DNA from: Arthrobacter sp. PAMC 25486
GTDB lineage: Bacteria; Actinomycetota; Actinomycetes; Actinomycetales; Micrococcaceae
Direction of reading: 5' to 3'
DNA length: 64,000 nt
Assembly: GCF_000785535.1 (NCBI RefSeq)
Contig: NZ_CP007595.1
Span: forward strand, 806,001 to 870,000
The notes below the pieces were generated by a model, which saw nothing but the letters and a program-made list of their open reading frames with translations, did no database searches and was not told the origin of the DNA. This document shows, piece after piece, positions 16,527 to 25,618 of this stretch (its first letter is position 1; the number at the start of each line of letters is the position of its first letter). The position numbers were made by a program, and so were the translations under genes.

Positions 16527-17549
16527 ATGTCAATTAACGTCTCACGCCGCAATGTGCTCCAGCTTTCCATGGGCGCCGCAGCCATCTCGCTGCTGTCCGC
16601 CTGCGGGGCAAAGTCGGAGGACGCCGGCCCCGGCGACGCCGCGAAGGAAACAATTGAGATCAAGGTTGGCTACATTGCCGACTACAACGGCGCCGCACTG
16701 ATGGCCGTTGCCGACCAGGAAGGGTACTGGGCCGCGGCGGGTCTCAAACCCAAGTACCTGCCCTTCACCAATGGCCCGCTGGCCATCCAGGCGCTGGGCA
16801 CCAACAACGTTGACGTTGTCTACATCGGGTCCGGCGCCCTGTGGCTGCCCGCCTCGGGCAAGGCGGAGATCTGGGCCGTGAACTCTGTCTCCAATGCAGA
16901 CCGCATCATCGCCCAGCCCGGCATCAAGACCCTGGCTGATTTGAAGGGCAAAAAGGTTGCCGTCCCCACGGGCACCTCCGGCGACCAGCTGTTCAGCCTG
17001 GCCCTGGCCAAGGAAGGCCTGAGCCGTGACGACTTCGAGGTCACCGCCATGGAGCCGCCCGCCATCGTTGCCGCATTCGCCTCCAATCAAATCGATGGCG
17101 CAGCCCTCTGGTACCCGCTGATCGACAGCGCCAAGAAGGGTCAGCCGGACTTGGTGGAGCTGTACACCAACGAGGACTTCATCGACACCTTGACCTTCCC
17201 GTCAACGTTTGTTGCTGCCCCGGGGCGCGCCGCCAAGGACAAGGACCTGGCCACCGGTTTCATCTCCGTGGTCAAGAGCGCCAACGACTACCGCCACGAC
17301 AACCAGGACAGCACCATTGCCTTGACCGCCAAGTTCCTCAAGCTCAAGGACGAGGATATGGCGGCACAGGCAAGCGTAGCCAAGCTTTTCACCTCAAAGG
17401 AACTGGAAACCCTCTCCTCGGAAGGCACCGTCGAGACGTGGCTGAACGGACTTCAGGAGCAATTCAAGAAGGACGAGAAGATCACCGAAATCACCGACCC
17501 CAAGAAGTTCTACAACTCTGAACTTTTCGTCAACGCGCCGGCGGTCTAG
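16527..17549 (+). CDS. ABC transporter substrate-binding lipoprotein, SsuA/NMT1 type
   Basis: A 340-residue protein. The N-terminus has a Tat-like SRRNVLQ pattern and a lipobox LLSAC (about residue 24), so it is exported and lipid-anchored. The mature part is an NMT1/SsuA-like two-lobe binding protein: VGYIADYNGAALMAVADQEGYW, IKTLADLKGKKVAVPTGTSGD, and ASNQIDGAALWYPL. The ATG has CAGGAG upstream. Gene order permease-ATPase-binding protein-sulfatase recalls the Pseudomonas putida ats sulfate-ester cluster, so an organosulfate ligand is inferred. Confidence 0.85.
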   Translation: MSINVSRRNVLQLSMGAAAISLLSACGAKSEDAGPGDAAKETIEIKVGYIADYNGAALMAVADQEGYWAAAGLKPKYLPFTNGPLAIQALGTNNVDVVYIGSGALWLPASGKAEIWAVNSVSNADRIIAQPGIKTLADLKGKKVAVPTGTSGDQLFSLALAKEGLSRDDFEVTAMEPPAIVAAFASNQIDGAALWYPLIDSAKKGQPDLVELYTNEDFIDTLTFPSTFVAAPGRAAKDKDLATGFISVVKSANDYRHDNQDSTIALTAKFLKLKDEDMAAQASVAKLFTSKELETLSSEGTVETWLNGLQEQFKKDEKITEITDPKKFYNSELFVNAPAV

Positions 17550-17555
17550 GTTTCA

Positions 17556-19070
17556 GTGACTTCCCCAACTACCAGCGCCCCACGCCAAAATATGCTGTTC
17601 CTCATGACGGACCAGCAGCGCATCGACACACTAGGATGCTACGGCAACACCTCACAGCACACGCCCAACCTTGACCGGCTGGCTGCGCGCGGAACAACTT
17701 TTGACCGGGCGTACACGCCCACGGCCATTTGCACTCCAGCGCGCGCCAGCCTCCTCACCGGTCTGCAGCCCTTTGAACACGGACTGCTGGCCAACTACGA
17801 ATGGAACTCCGGCCACCGGGAGGAACTTCCCGACGGCCTGCCCACCTTCTCCGAAGCATTGATTGGGCAGGGCTACCGGCTGGGCCATGTCGGCAAATGG
17901 CATGTTGGCAAGGACCGCGGCCCGGAACACTACGGCTTCGAGGGAATCCACCTCCCCGGCGCCCTCAACGTCTTCGACGATCCAGGCTACGAAGACTGGC
18001 TCAAGGCCAATGACTTCCCGGACTTCCGCATCTCCAGCCCGGTCTACACGACACGGGCGGACGGCAGCCAGGGCCACCTGATTGCCGGCGTGACGGACCA
18101 GCCCACGGAAGCCACGTTCGAGGCGTTCCTGGCGGACCAGACCATTGCCAAGCTGCGGGAGTTTGCCGCCGGCGCGCTGGTGCAGGAGGACGGCCAGCCG
18201 TTCTTCCTCTCCTGCCACATCTTCGGCCCGCACCTGCCATACCTCATCCCGCAACAGTGGTACGACATGGTGGATCCGTCCACCATCGAACTGCCTGGAT
18301 CGTTCGCCGAGACGTTCCACGGCAAGCCCATGGTGCAGCAGGCCTACGCCGAATACTGGTCAACCGACTGCTTCACGGTGGATGAATGGAAGAAGCTCAC
18401 GGCCGTGTACTGGGGCTACGTCTCCATGATCGACCACGAGATTGGCCGCATCCTGGACGTGCTCGACGAACTGGGGCTGACGGAGAGCACCGCAGTCATG
18501 TTCACAGCAGACCATGGCGAGTTCACTGGTGCACACCGGCTCAATGACAAGGGCCCGGCCATGTATGAGGACATCTACCGCATACCGGCCATCCTTGCCC
18601 TGCCCGGTGAGGTGGAGCGCCGCGAGGACCGCTTCATCAGCCTCCTGGACTTCACGGCCACCTTCCACGAAATTGCCGGGGCGGATGCCTCAGGTGTCCA
18701 CGGCCGCAGCCTGTTGCCCCTGGCTCACGGACACGAGGTTGAGGGCTGGCGCGAGGACATCCTGTGCGAGTTCCACGGTCACCACTTCCCTTACGCCCAG
18801 CGCATGATCCGCAACAAGGAAGTGAAATACATTGCCAACCCGGAGGGCATTGACGAGTTCTACGACATGATTGCCGATCCAGACGAACTGAACAACGTCA
18901 TCAACGTGCCCGTGTACCGCGAACAGGTCAGCACCATGCGCCGGGCCATGTACCGCCAGCTGGTGGAGCGCGGCGACAAGTTCGCCCAGTGGCTGGCTTT
19001 TGCAGGCGACATTCCGGTCCACGAGCGAGTCAGGCCGGATACCGCCGTCGAACGTTTCATCACGCAATAG
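17556..19070 (+). CDS. Cys-type sulfatase (arylsulfatase/choline-sulfatase family)
   Basis: A 504-residue cytoplasmic sulfatase. Family features are LFLMTDQQRIDTLGCYG near the N-terminus (metal ligands), the modification motif C59-T-P-A-R (converted to formylglycine), VGKWHVGKD, FGPHLPY, and TADHGEFTGAHR. It hydrolyses a sulfate ester; the substrate is unknown. Translation starts at GTG 17556, six bases after the binding-protein stop, so it is the last gene of the transporter operon. No formylglycine-generating enzyme is visible in this window. The lack of a signal peptide fits intracellular desulfation after uptake. A hairpin terminator follows. Confidence 0.9.
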   Translation: MTSPTTSAPRQNMLFLMTDQQRIDTLGCYGNTSQHTPNLDRLAARGTTFDRAYTPTAICTPARASLLTGLQPFEHGLLANYEWNSGHREELPDGLPTFSEALIGQGYRLGHVGKWHVGKDRGPEHYGFEGIHLPGALNVFDDPGYEDWLKANDFPDFRISSPVYTTRADGSQGHLIAGVTDQPTEATFEAFLADQTIAKLREFAAGALVQEDGQPFFLSCHIFGPHLPYLIPQQWYDMVDPSTIELPGSFAETFHGKPMVQQAYAEYWSTDCFTVDEWKKLTAVYWGYVSMIDHEIGRILDVLDELGLTESTAVMFTADHGEFTGAHRLNDKGPAMYEDIYRIPAILALPGEVERREDRFISLLDFTATFHEIAGADASGVHGRSLLPLAHGHEVEGWREDILCEFHGHHFPYAQRMIRNKEVKYIANPEGIDEFYDMIADPDELNNVINVPVYREQVSTMRRAMYRQLVERGDKFAQWLAFAGDIPVHERVRPDTAVERFITQ

Positions 19071-19115
19071 GCTCTGTGGCCCCGTAGGCCAGCCACGAGA
19101 AGTACGACCGCTAAA

Positions 19116-19151
19116 GAAGGCCGGGCACCATGCCGAGCGTGCCCGGCCTTC
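19116..19151 (+). terminator. Hairpin terminator of the sulfatase operon
   Basis: GAAGGCCGGGCAC (19116-19128) and GTGCCCGGCCTTC (19139-19151) are perfect 13-bp arms with a 10-nt loop, 45 nt after the sulfatase stop. There is no T-tract, as is common in high-GC actinobacteria. Confidence 0.7.
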
Positions 19152-19197
19152 GCGGGCAGCCCAATCCACTCCGCCACGGTCCTCGCCTTGCCGCGAG

Positions 19198-19245
19198 CTC
19201 GCAGTTGTTGCTGTGCTTGAGCTTTTTGAGCGCAACAACTGCGAG
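19198..19245. repeat. Hairpin repeat, copy 1, left of the DUF559 gene
   Basis: Perfect 14-bp arms CTCGCAGTTGTTGC (19198-19211) and GCAACAACTGCGAG (19232-19245) enclose a 20-nt loop. A second, related hairpin lies just after the DUF559 gene (20421-20476). The remaining bases of the 310-bp gap 19071-19381 hold only the terminator and this hairpin. Confidence 0.8.
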
Positions 19246-19381
19246 TTGATGAAGGCAGCAGTCGGGACTGGACGCGTGAAATACCGCAGTCATTCCTCCA
19301 CAACGGGACGGCACAGCCTCGTTGTCCACATTCGGCCCTTTCATGACCCCAGATCGACGTGTATCCGGCCTTAATTAATGG

Positions 19382-20374
19382 ATGACGACTTCAGAACCCT
19401 TACCAGAAGACCTCCGCTGGCGTGCCTTTACCGTGGGCGAGGCACTTGAGGCAGGCCTTTCACCAGCACGCATGCGTGGCAAAGACCTCGCCTCGCTTGG
19501 CCGCGGGCTGCGCATGCCCAAAGCGGCGCCCTTCAACTTGCTGGAAAAATGCCGCGCCCTGACGCACACTGTCCCTAACAGTGTCGTCAGCCACGTATCG
19601 GCAGCCAGGCTCCATGGACTGTTTCTACCCTCACGCTTGGATCTCAGGGAAGGGACAGACTTGGCGCGCCCCTTGCACGAGCCGATCCCCCGGCGTGATG
19701 GTGTACGCGGCCACCTGTTGCTACTTGGGCCGAAGGACATTGCTCTTATTGGCGGCGTCCCGGTTACATCCGTGCAGCGCACGCTATTGGACCTCGCTCC
19801 TCTGTTGGGAGTTGATGAACTGCTAGTCATTGCTGACCAGATTGTTTGTGAGCACCATTTGTCGTCGCGGCGGGAAAAGTTCCCAATGTTGGCCTTGCCT
19901 GCGCTGACACGCTACATGGCTGCCCACACTGGCGCACGTGGCATGAAGCGGCTCCGCGAAGCCTTGAAGCTGACCCGTGTAGGTTCCGACTCTCCACGGG
20001 AAACTCAGTTGCGTCTGATGATAGAAAGGTCGCACCTGCCCACCTTTGTCACTAATTTCGAGATTAGGGACGCGTCGGGCAAGGGACTGGTTTCGCCAGA
20101 TCTGGCTTGCGTAGATTATCAGACGTGCGCCGAGTACGACGGCGGGCACCACTTCACACCGGAGCAACAATCCAAGGACCACGACCGTGATTACATCACG
20201 CAGGATCTCGGCTGGCACCAGGTGCTCATCAACAACAACGACATGAAAGCCGGTGAGCAGGTGGTCATAACGAAAATCGCCCGCATGCTCGTGGCTGGTG
20301 GCTGGGCGGACACTCGCAAACTAGCACGGCGGTCACTCAAAGACCGGTTGAACACCCGTAAGGACTATGAGTAG
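19382..20374 (+). CDS. DUF559 / PD-(D/E)XK-like nuclease-domain protein with AbiEi-like N-terminus
   Basis: A 330-residue protein. The N-terminal ~130 residues look like the AbiEi-type winged-helix region (RMRGKDLASLGRGLRMP, SHVSAARLHGL, VTSVQRTLLDLA). The C-terminal ~130 are a DUF559/Vsr-like PD-(D/E)XK fold, with the PRETQLRLMIE helix carrying Glu, PD at about 239-240, and the AEYDGGHH motif with Glu at about 251. The ATG at 19382 has no ribosome-binding site. The gene is bracketed by two related palindromic repeats, unlike any neighbour. Whether it cuts DNA, is an antitoxin-like regulator, or is part of a small mobile unit is not known. Confidence 0.75.
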   Translation: MTTSEPLPEDLRWRAFTVGEALEAGLSPARMRGKDLASLGRGLRMPKAAPFNLLEKCRALTHTVPNSVVSHVSAARLHGLFLPSRLDLREGTDLARPLHEPIPRRDGVRGHLLLLGPKDIALIGGVPVTSVQRTLLDLAPLLGVDELLVIADQIVCEHHLSSRREKFPMLALPALTRYMAAHTGARGMKRLREALKLTRVGSDSPRETQLRLMIERSHLPTFVTNFEIRDASGKGLVSPDLACVDYQTCAEYDGGHHFTPEQQSKDHDRDYITQDLGWHQVLINNNDMKAGEQVVITKIARMLVAGGWADTRKLARRSLKDRLNTRKDYE

Positions 20375-20420
20375 GCCCCGAAAATGGTTGAAAACCGCTC
20401 TATTTGCCATGGCGGTTCCA

Positions 20421-20476
20421 CCAACTCACAGTTGTTGCTGTCCCAAGCGAAAAGGGCGACAACTACTGCGAGTTGG
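20421..20476. repeat. Hairpin repeat, copy 2, right of the DUF559 gene
   Basis: CCAACTCACAGTTGTTGC (20421-20438) pairs imperfectly with GCGACAACTACTGCGAGTTGG (20456-20476), with two substitutions and a 2-base insertion. The arm sequences match those of copy 1 (CTCGCAGTTGTTGC / GCAACAACTGCGAG). It lies 46 bp after the DUF559 stop. Confidence 0.75.
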
Positions 20477-20574
20477 CGGAGGGCAAAAAGGAACCGACCC
20501 ACAAATCGCGACCGCAGGAGAAAAAGCTGGGGTAACACTGGGAATCTGACCCAATATGCTGCAAATGTTTACCC

Positions 20575-22272
20575 ATGGTCGAACTGCTGGTTGTCATCGT
20601 GTCCGCCCTGCTGGTCATCGCCGCCGCAACCCTGTTGGGTCCGCGCCTGGGGATTGCCTCGCCGCTTGTGCTCGTGGCGGTTGGTGTTGCAGCGAGCTTC
20701 CTGCCGATGTTCGGCTCCGTCTACATCGAACCCGCGTGGATCCTTGAGGGCGTCCTGCCACCACTGCTCTATTCGGCCGCAGTGTCGATGCCGGCCATGA
20801 ACTTCCGCCGTGAATTCGGTGCCATCAGCGGCCTGTCCGTGGTCCTCGTCGTTGGCAGCGCGCTTCTGCTGGGCTTGTTCTTCATGCTGGTCCTCCCCGG
20901 ACTCGGGTTCGCCTGGGGTGTGGCCCTGGGTGCGATCGTCAGCCCCACGGATGCAGTGGCAACCTCGATCATCAAACGAACCTCTGTTTCCAAGAGGGTT
21001 GTGGCAATACTCGACGGCGAGAGTCTCCTCAACGACGCCACGGCCCTCGTGATTCTGCGCACCGCGATCGTCGCAACCGCCGCCTCGTTCTCGTTCTGGG
21101 GCGCGGTCGGCACGTTTGCCTACTCGGTGGTGATCGCCCTCATCGTTGGCCTGGTAGTGGGGTGGCTCAACCTCGCGGTGCGAAAGCGCATGAGCGCACC
21201 AACCGTCAACACCGTCATTTCTTTCACCGTGCCGTTTATTGCCGCAGTCCCTGCCGAGCTCTTTGGTGCGTCCGGACTGGTTGCCGCCGTCGTCGCAGGG
21301 CTCGTGACCGGGATCCGTGCGCCACGCGAGTTCTCACCCCAGAACCGGCTGTCGGATTCGCAAAATTGGCGCACCGTGGAGCTGGTCCTCGAGGGTGCGG
21401 TCTTCCTAACTATGGGCCTGCAGATCAAGTCAATCGTGACGCACGTTCAGCAAGACCATGCCGGGGTTGGGGTCGCTGTCCTCATCGCCGCCGGCGCCCT
21501 GATCCTGACAATCCTGGTCCGCGCAGCGTACGTTGCCCCATTGCTCGGGTCTCTCTCGCGACGGGCCACCCGCAACGCCACCTGGCAACCGCGACTGCAG
21601 GACATGCAGCAGAAACTGGCCACGCCGCAAGGGAAGCAGGAGGTCTTCAAAGGTGTCACCAATCCCCGTGGACGGCAGGCCTCGGAACGCCGGATCAACA
21701 TGTTCACGCACCGTGTCACGCAAACCCTTGCCGACATCGACTATTTCCTCCGGGAACCACTGGGCTGGCGGGAGGGAACCGCGGTCGTCTGGGCGGGCAT
21801 GCGCGGCGCCGTCACCGTGGCCGCGGCGCAGACACTCCCCGAGGACACCCCGCAGCGGTCCGTTCTTGTGCTCATTGCCTTCTCCGTGGCGGTCATGTCC
21901 CTGCTCCTGCAGGGCGGCACCATTGGCCCACTGCTGCGCCGCATCACACCTGAAACCGATCAGGCCCTGGTCCAGGAGCAGTCCAGCACCGAGTGGAACC
22001 GGGTCATGGAACTCATGGCATCGAGCGCCGGGGCAGTCGCGGTGCCGGGGACAGAGGAGGAACAGGAACCGCCACGGCCCGCTGGCCCACCGTCCCAGGA
22101 GGACTTCAGGGTGGCAAAGCAGCGACAGCTGGATGTCATCGCGGCGCAGCGGGAGGCACTGCTGGATGCGCGCGACCATGGCATCTTCGACGCGGACATC
22201 CTGGCGAATGCCCTTGCCAACCTCGACGCCGCACAAATCGCCCTTGAGATGCGCGGCACCCACGCCGGCTGA
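20575..22272 (+). CDS. Cation:proton antiporter, CPA1 (NhaP-type)
   Basis: A 565-residue membrane protein with about 12 hydrophobic segments followed by a ~130-residue cytoplasmic tail. The transport-site motif is GAIVSPTDAVATSIIKR (about residues 120-137) with the acidic residue in SPTD, and DGESLLNDATALV (about 148-160) carries the ND pair used by CPA1 antiporters. It exchanges Na+ or K+ for H+ across the membrane. The C-terminal half contains long polar stretches. The ATG at 20575 has no strong ribosome-binding site. It is transcribed in the same direction as, but is separate from, the MFS gene that follows. Confidence 0.85.
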   Translation: MVELLVVIVSALLVIAAATLLGPRLGIASPLVLVAVGVAASFLPMFGSVYIEPAWILEGVLPPLLYSAAVSMPAMNFRREFGAISGLSVVLVVGSALLLGLFFMLVLPGLGFAWGVALGAIVSPTDAVATSIIKRTSVSKRVVAILDGESLLNDATALVILRTAIVATAASFSFWGAVGTFAYSVVIALIVGLVVGWLNLAVRKRMSAPTVNTVISFTVPFIAAVPAELFGASGLVAAVVAGLVTGIRAPREFSPQNRLSDSQNWRTVELVLEGAVFLTMGLQIKSIVTHVQQDHAGVGVAVLIAAGALILTILVRAAYVAPLLGSLSRRATRNATWQPRLQDMQQKLATPQGKQEVFKGVTNPRGRQASERRINMFTHRVTQTLADIDYFLREPLGWREGTAVVWAGMRGAVTVAAAQTLPEDTPQRSVLVLIAFSVAVMSLLLQGGTIGPLLRRITPETDQALVQEQSSTEWNRVMELMASSAGAVAVPGTEEEQEPPRPAGPPSQEDFRVAKQRQLDVIAAQREALLDARDHGIFDADILANALANLDAAQIALEMRGTHAG

Positions 22273-22468
22273 CGGACAGGACTGTGTTGCCGCCAGCCCG
22301 CAATGGAACAAGCATCAGGAAACCCAGATAAACTATTTCTTCTGCAGAGGGAATACTTCGGGACGTCCCAGCGCTGGCACATGTGAACTGTCCCGCAGGC
22401 GTCATCATCCACAGACTCAAAGCGAGCCGGCAGCCCTAATTTTTTGCTTTCCAGATCAGGACCTCTCC

Positions 22469-23947
22469 ATGTCAACCTCCCCCGTTCAAGCCCTCGACAG
22501 GCTCTCCGCCCGGGACCGTACCACCATCGGCGTGCTCCTTGTCTCGGCGTTTGTGGTGATCCTGAACGAAACCATCATGAACGTGGCGCTGCCAAAGTTG
22601 ATGGTCGAGTTCCAGGTGTCGCCGTCGGCCATTCAGTGGCTGGCCGCGGCGTTCATGCTGACCATGACCGTCGTCATTCCCACCACGGGCTACCTGCTCA
22701 CGCGCCTGCCGATCCGCACCGTCTTCCTGTTGGCGATGGGACTGTTCTCTGCCGGAACGCTGCTGGCCGGGCTCGCCCCAGGCTTTGAGGTGCTGCTGGG
22801 CGCGCGTGTCATCCAGGCCTCGGGCACGGCCATCATGATGCCGCTGCTGATGACCACCATCCTGGACCTGGTGCCGACGCACCGCCGCGGCGCCGTGATG
22901 GGCAACGTGTCGATCGTCATCTCGGTGGCCCCCGCAATCGGGCCCACGCTGTCGGGGCTGATCCTGCATTCGCTGTCGTGGCGTTTCATGTTCCTGCTGG
23001 TGCTGCCAATCGCCATCCTCGCCCTGATTTTGGGCGCCCGGCTCCTCCAGCCCGGAGGCGAACGCAGCAAGGCGAAACTCTCCGTCCCCTCACTGCTGAT
23101 CTCCATTCCCGCCTTCGGCGGCCTGGTGTACGGCCTCAGCGGCATCGGCTCCCCCGAAGGCAACACCCACGTGATCGCACTCATCTCGCTGGGCGTCTCC
23201 CTCGTGTTCCTCGTCGCGTTCGTGCTCCTGCAGCTGCGTTTGCAGCGCACCGACTCCGCCCACCTGGACATGCGCCCCTTCAAGTACCGCCAGTTCACGC
23301 TCGCCCTGGCGCTGATGGTCATGGCGATGCTGGCCATGTTCGGCGTCATCATCCTCCTTCCCATGTACCTCCAGAACGTGCGCGGCCTCGACGTGCTGAC
23401 CACCGGCTTGGTCATGCTTCCCGGCGGTGTCCTCATGGGTCTGCTGGCGCCCTTCGTTGGCAAACTTTTCGACAAGGTGGGCGCCCGACCGCTGCTGATC
23501 CCCGGCGGACTGCTCTTGGCGGCCGTCCTGTTCAGCTACACCCAACTGAACGAGGCCACGCCTCTGGTCATGATCATCGGCCTGCACTTGATCATGTCCC
23601 TGGGGCTGGCACTCATTTTCACGCCGGCCTTCACTGCCGGTTTGAACCCGCTGCCACACTCACTGCACTCGCACGGATCGGCACTGCTGGCCACGCTCCA
23701 GCAGCTTGGCGGCGCCGCCGGAACCGCCCTTCTGGTTGGCGTCATGTCCGCCGGAACCATCGCAGCAGCCGCTGCCGGCAAGGATGAGCTTGCAGCCGAG
23801 ACCAGTGGTTTCAGTGCCGGCTTCCTGGTTGCCGCTTTTGTCTCACTGGGTATCGTGGTCATCGCCGCCTTCATGGGGAAGTCCGACGCCGCACCCTCCT
23901 CCGCGACCGAGGCCGCCACAGTGGAGCTCGTCAAAGAGACCCACTAG
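22469..23947 (+). CDS. MFS multidrug exporter, DHA2 (EmrB/QacA, 14-TM) family
   Basis: A 492-residue membrane protein with about 14 hydrophobic segments. It has the DHA2 motif D1-like LNETIMNVALPKLM (about residues 33-46), motif A-like GYLLTRLPIRTVFL, and motif C in helix 5 (SVAPAIGPTLSG, about 155). The cytoplasmic C-terminus is short and acidic. It is predicted to expel lipophilic drugs or a metabolite by proton antiport. The ATG at 22469 has AGGA nine bases upstream. No adjacent TetR or MarR regulator is visible. Confidence 0.85.
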   Translation: MSTSPVQALDRLSARDRTTIGVLLVSAFVVILNETIMNVALPKLMVEFQVSPSAIQWLAAAFMLTMTVVIPTTGYLLTRLPIRTVFLLAMGLFSAGTLLAGLAPGFEVLLGARVIQASGTAIMMPLLMTTILDLVPTHRRGAVMGNVSIVISVAPAIGPTLSGLILHSLSWRFMFLLVLPIAILALILGARLLQPGGERSKAKLSVPSLLISIPAFGGLVYGLSGIGSPEGNTHVIALISLGVSLVFLVAFVLLQLRLQRTDSAHLDMRPFKYRQFTLALALMVMAMLAMFGVIILLPMYLQNVRGLDVLTTGLVMLPGGVLMGLLAPFVGKLFDKVGARPLLIPGGLLLAAVLFSYTQLNEATPLVMIIGLHLIMSLGLALIFTPAFTAGLNPLPHSLHSHGSALLATLQQLGGAAGTALLVGVMSAGTIAAAAAGKDELAAETSGFSAGFLVAAFVSLGIVVIAAFMGKSDAAPSSATEAATVELVKETH

Positions 23948-24315
23948 CCCACCTTTCACAACTTGACTGCAGAAAACGGACAAATCCCTGACTTGCGCCG
24001 CTTTCTGCTGCGGGCCACAACTCGGGAACCAGGAAGTGCCAAGGCATCCACCCGCACCTGGCAACTGCCACAGCATGGTGATGCTGAAGGCCCACCATGG
24101 CCGCGGTGGCCTGTGCGTCCGCTGGGGCAGATGAGCCCTGCCGGGGCGTAGCGGATTGCGCAGTAACGGCAACGGGCACGTCTTGGAGTCAGGGTGGAAC
24201 GCGTCGGGAAGGCGATGGTGGACGGCGGCCCTCCCCGATGAGGTCCGCGCGGTCGAGCCAGTGCCTATTTTCCGCTGCTGCGGTTGCTGTGGAACCACCA
24301 GCAGCGGCCTGTCGA
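23948..24315. other. Intergenic stretch without a recognisable gene
   Basis: The 368 bases between the MFS and DoxX stops contain overlapping open frames on both strands, but none has a ribosome-binding site, family resemblance or sensible composition. I see no RNA gene, repeat or terminator here. Confidence 0.5.
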
Positions 24316-24714
24316 TTAAGACCGGCGTGCGCTCCACGCCCAAGCCACCAGGGGCACCTGCAGGGGAAGCCGCAGCGCATGGATGCGCCGGGCAGACGGC
24401 GTGCCATCCGGCCCCCATGCCCGCCGCAATGCCGACAGGTGCCCCGCGGTGAATCCGGCAAACATCACCGTGGTGGCGGTGGCCGCAGCCCTGCGGGTTC
24501 GTGGGACCAGCAGCCCGACCGCCGCCAACGCCTCCGGAGCCGCCGAGGCGAGCACCCATTGGTGGCGCGTCATCAGGCCAAACCTCCCTCCCTTGTCATT
24601 ACAGAGGGACGGCGGCACTACTGGATAGTAGAACTCGGGGTTGCGGAGGTGGTTAACTGCGCTGGCCCCCAGCAACACGGCCAGGGACCAGGCATTGAGC
24701 GTCTTTACTTTCAT
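24316..24714 (-). CDS. DoxX-like small membrane protein
   Basis: A 132-residue protein with about four hydrophobic segments (LNAWSLAVLLGASAVNHLRNP, WVLASAAPEALAAVGLLVP, TVMFAGFTAGHLSAL, LQVPLVAWAW). This fits the DoxX family of small quinone-linked or uncharacterised membrane proteins. The ATG at 24714 (MKVKTLN) lies 34 bp after the stop of the metal-transporter permease, so it may be the last cistron of that operon. Its role is unknown. Confidence 0.6.
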   Translation of the reverse strand: MKVKTLNAWSLAVLLGASAVNHLRNPEFYYPVVPPSLCNDKGGRFGLMTRHQWVLASAAPEALAAVGLLVPRTRRAAATATTVMFAGFTAGHLSALRRAWGPDGTPSARRIHALRLPLQVPLVAWAWSARRS

Positions 24715-24748
24715 AGGTCCATGATCGCATGCGGCACCGAGCCGGGCC

Positions 24749-25618
24749 TCAGGCGGTAGCCAGCTTCCGCCGTCGTGCCGCAGTGACCCGGGTGACAATA
24801 AGCCCGTGGCGGGGGCTGAACAAATACACGAGAGTGAACGCCGCGCCCTGGGTGAGGACCACCATTCCCCCGGATGCCGCGTCCAGGTAGTAGCTGGCGT
24901 AGAGCCCGACGACGGCGCAAGCGGCCGAGATGGTTGGCGCCAGCACCAGCATCCGGCCGAAACGGTCGGTGAGCAGGTAGGCCGTGGCGCCTGGGATGAT
25001 GAGCATGGCCACCACCAGCACCACCCCCACCGCCTGCAATGCCACCACTGAGGTCAGTGCCAGCAGCCCCAGCAGGAACGCACCCAGCATGCGCGGGTTC
25101 AGGCCGATGGCGTGGGCGTGGGTGGGGTCGAAGGCGTAGAGGGTGAAGTCCCGCCGCTTGAAAAGCAGGACTGCCAGGGTGATGGCACCGAGGACCAGGA
25201 CCTGGACGAGGTCGCCGCGGCTGAGCCCCAGCAGGTTGCCGAAGATGATGTGGGTCAGGTCGGTCTGGCTTGGGGTGACGGATATCAGCACCAGGCCCAG
25301 GGCAAAGAGCGTGGTGAAGACGATGCCTATCGCGGCGTCCTCCTTGACCCGGCTGGTGTCGCGCACCGCACCGATCAGCGCCACGGCCAGGAAGCCGAAG
25401 AGGACCGCCCCGACGGCGAAGGGCGCACCCACAATGTAAGCCAGGGCAACGCCCGGCAGCACGGCGTGAGAGACGGCGTCTCCCATCAGCGACCACCCGA
25501 TGAGGACCAGCCAGCAGGACAAAACGGCGCACACGACGGCGGCAACCACCGTGACGGCCAGGGCGCGCTGCATGAAAACGTAGTCGAAAGGTTCCAGCAG
25601 GAACTCCAAGATGCTCAC
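24749..25618 (-). CDS. Manganese/zinc ABC transporter permease (MntB/ZnuB family)
   Basis: A 289-residue ABC-3 family permease with about eight membrane segments. Recognisable elements are the GDAVSHAVLPGVALAYIVG region (about residues 47-65, with the His), TSRVKEDAAIGIVFTTLFALG, and ALTSVVALQAVGVVLVVAMLIIPGA. It starts at GTG 25618 (VSILEF), whose first bases overlap the TGA of the ATPase gene. The three transport genes are thus coupled by GTGA/ATGA overlaps. Confidence 0.88.
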   Translation of the reverse strand: MSILEFLLEPFDYVFMQRALAVTVVAAVVCAVLSCWLVLIGWSLMGDAVSHAVLPGVALAYIVGAPFAVGAVLFGFLAVALIGAVRDTSRVKEDAAIGIVFTTLFALGLVLISVTPSQTDLTHIIFGNLLGLSRGDLVQVLVLGAITLAVLLFKRRDFTLYAFDPTHAHAIGLNPRMLGAFLLGLLALTSVVALQAVGVVLVVAMLIIPGATAYLLTDRFGRMLVLAPTISAACAVVGLYASYYLDAASGGMVVLTQGAAFTLVYLFSPRHGLIVTRVTAARRRKLATA

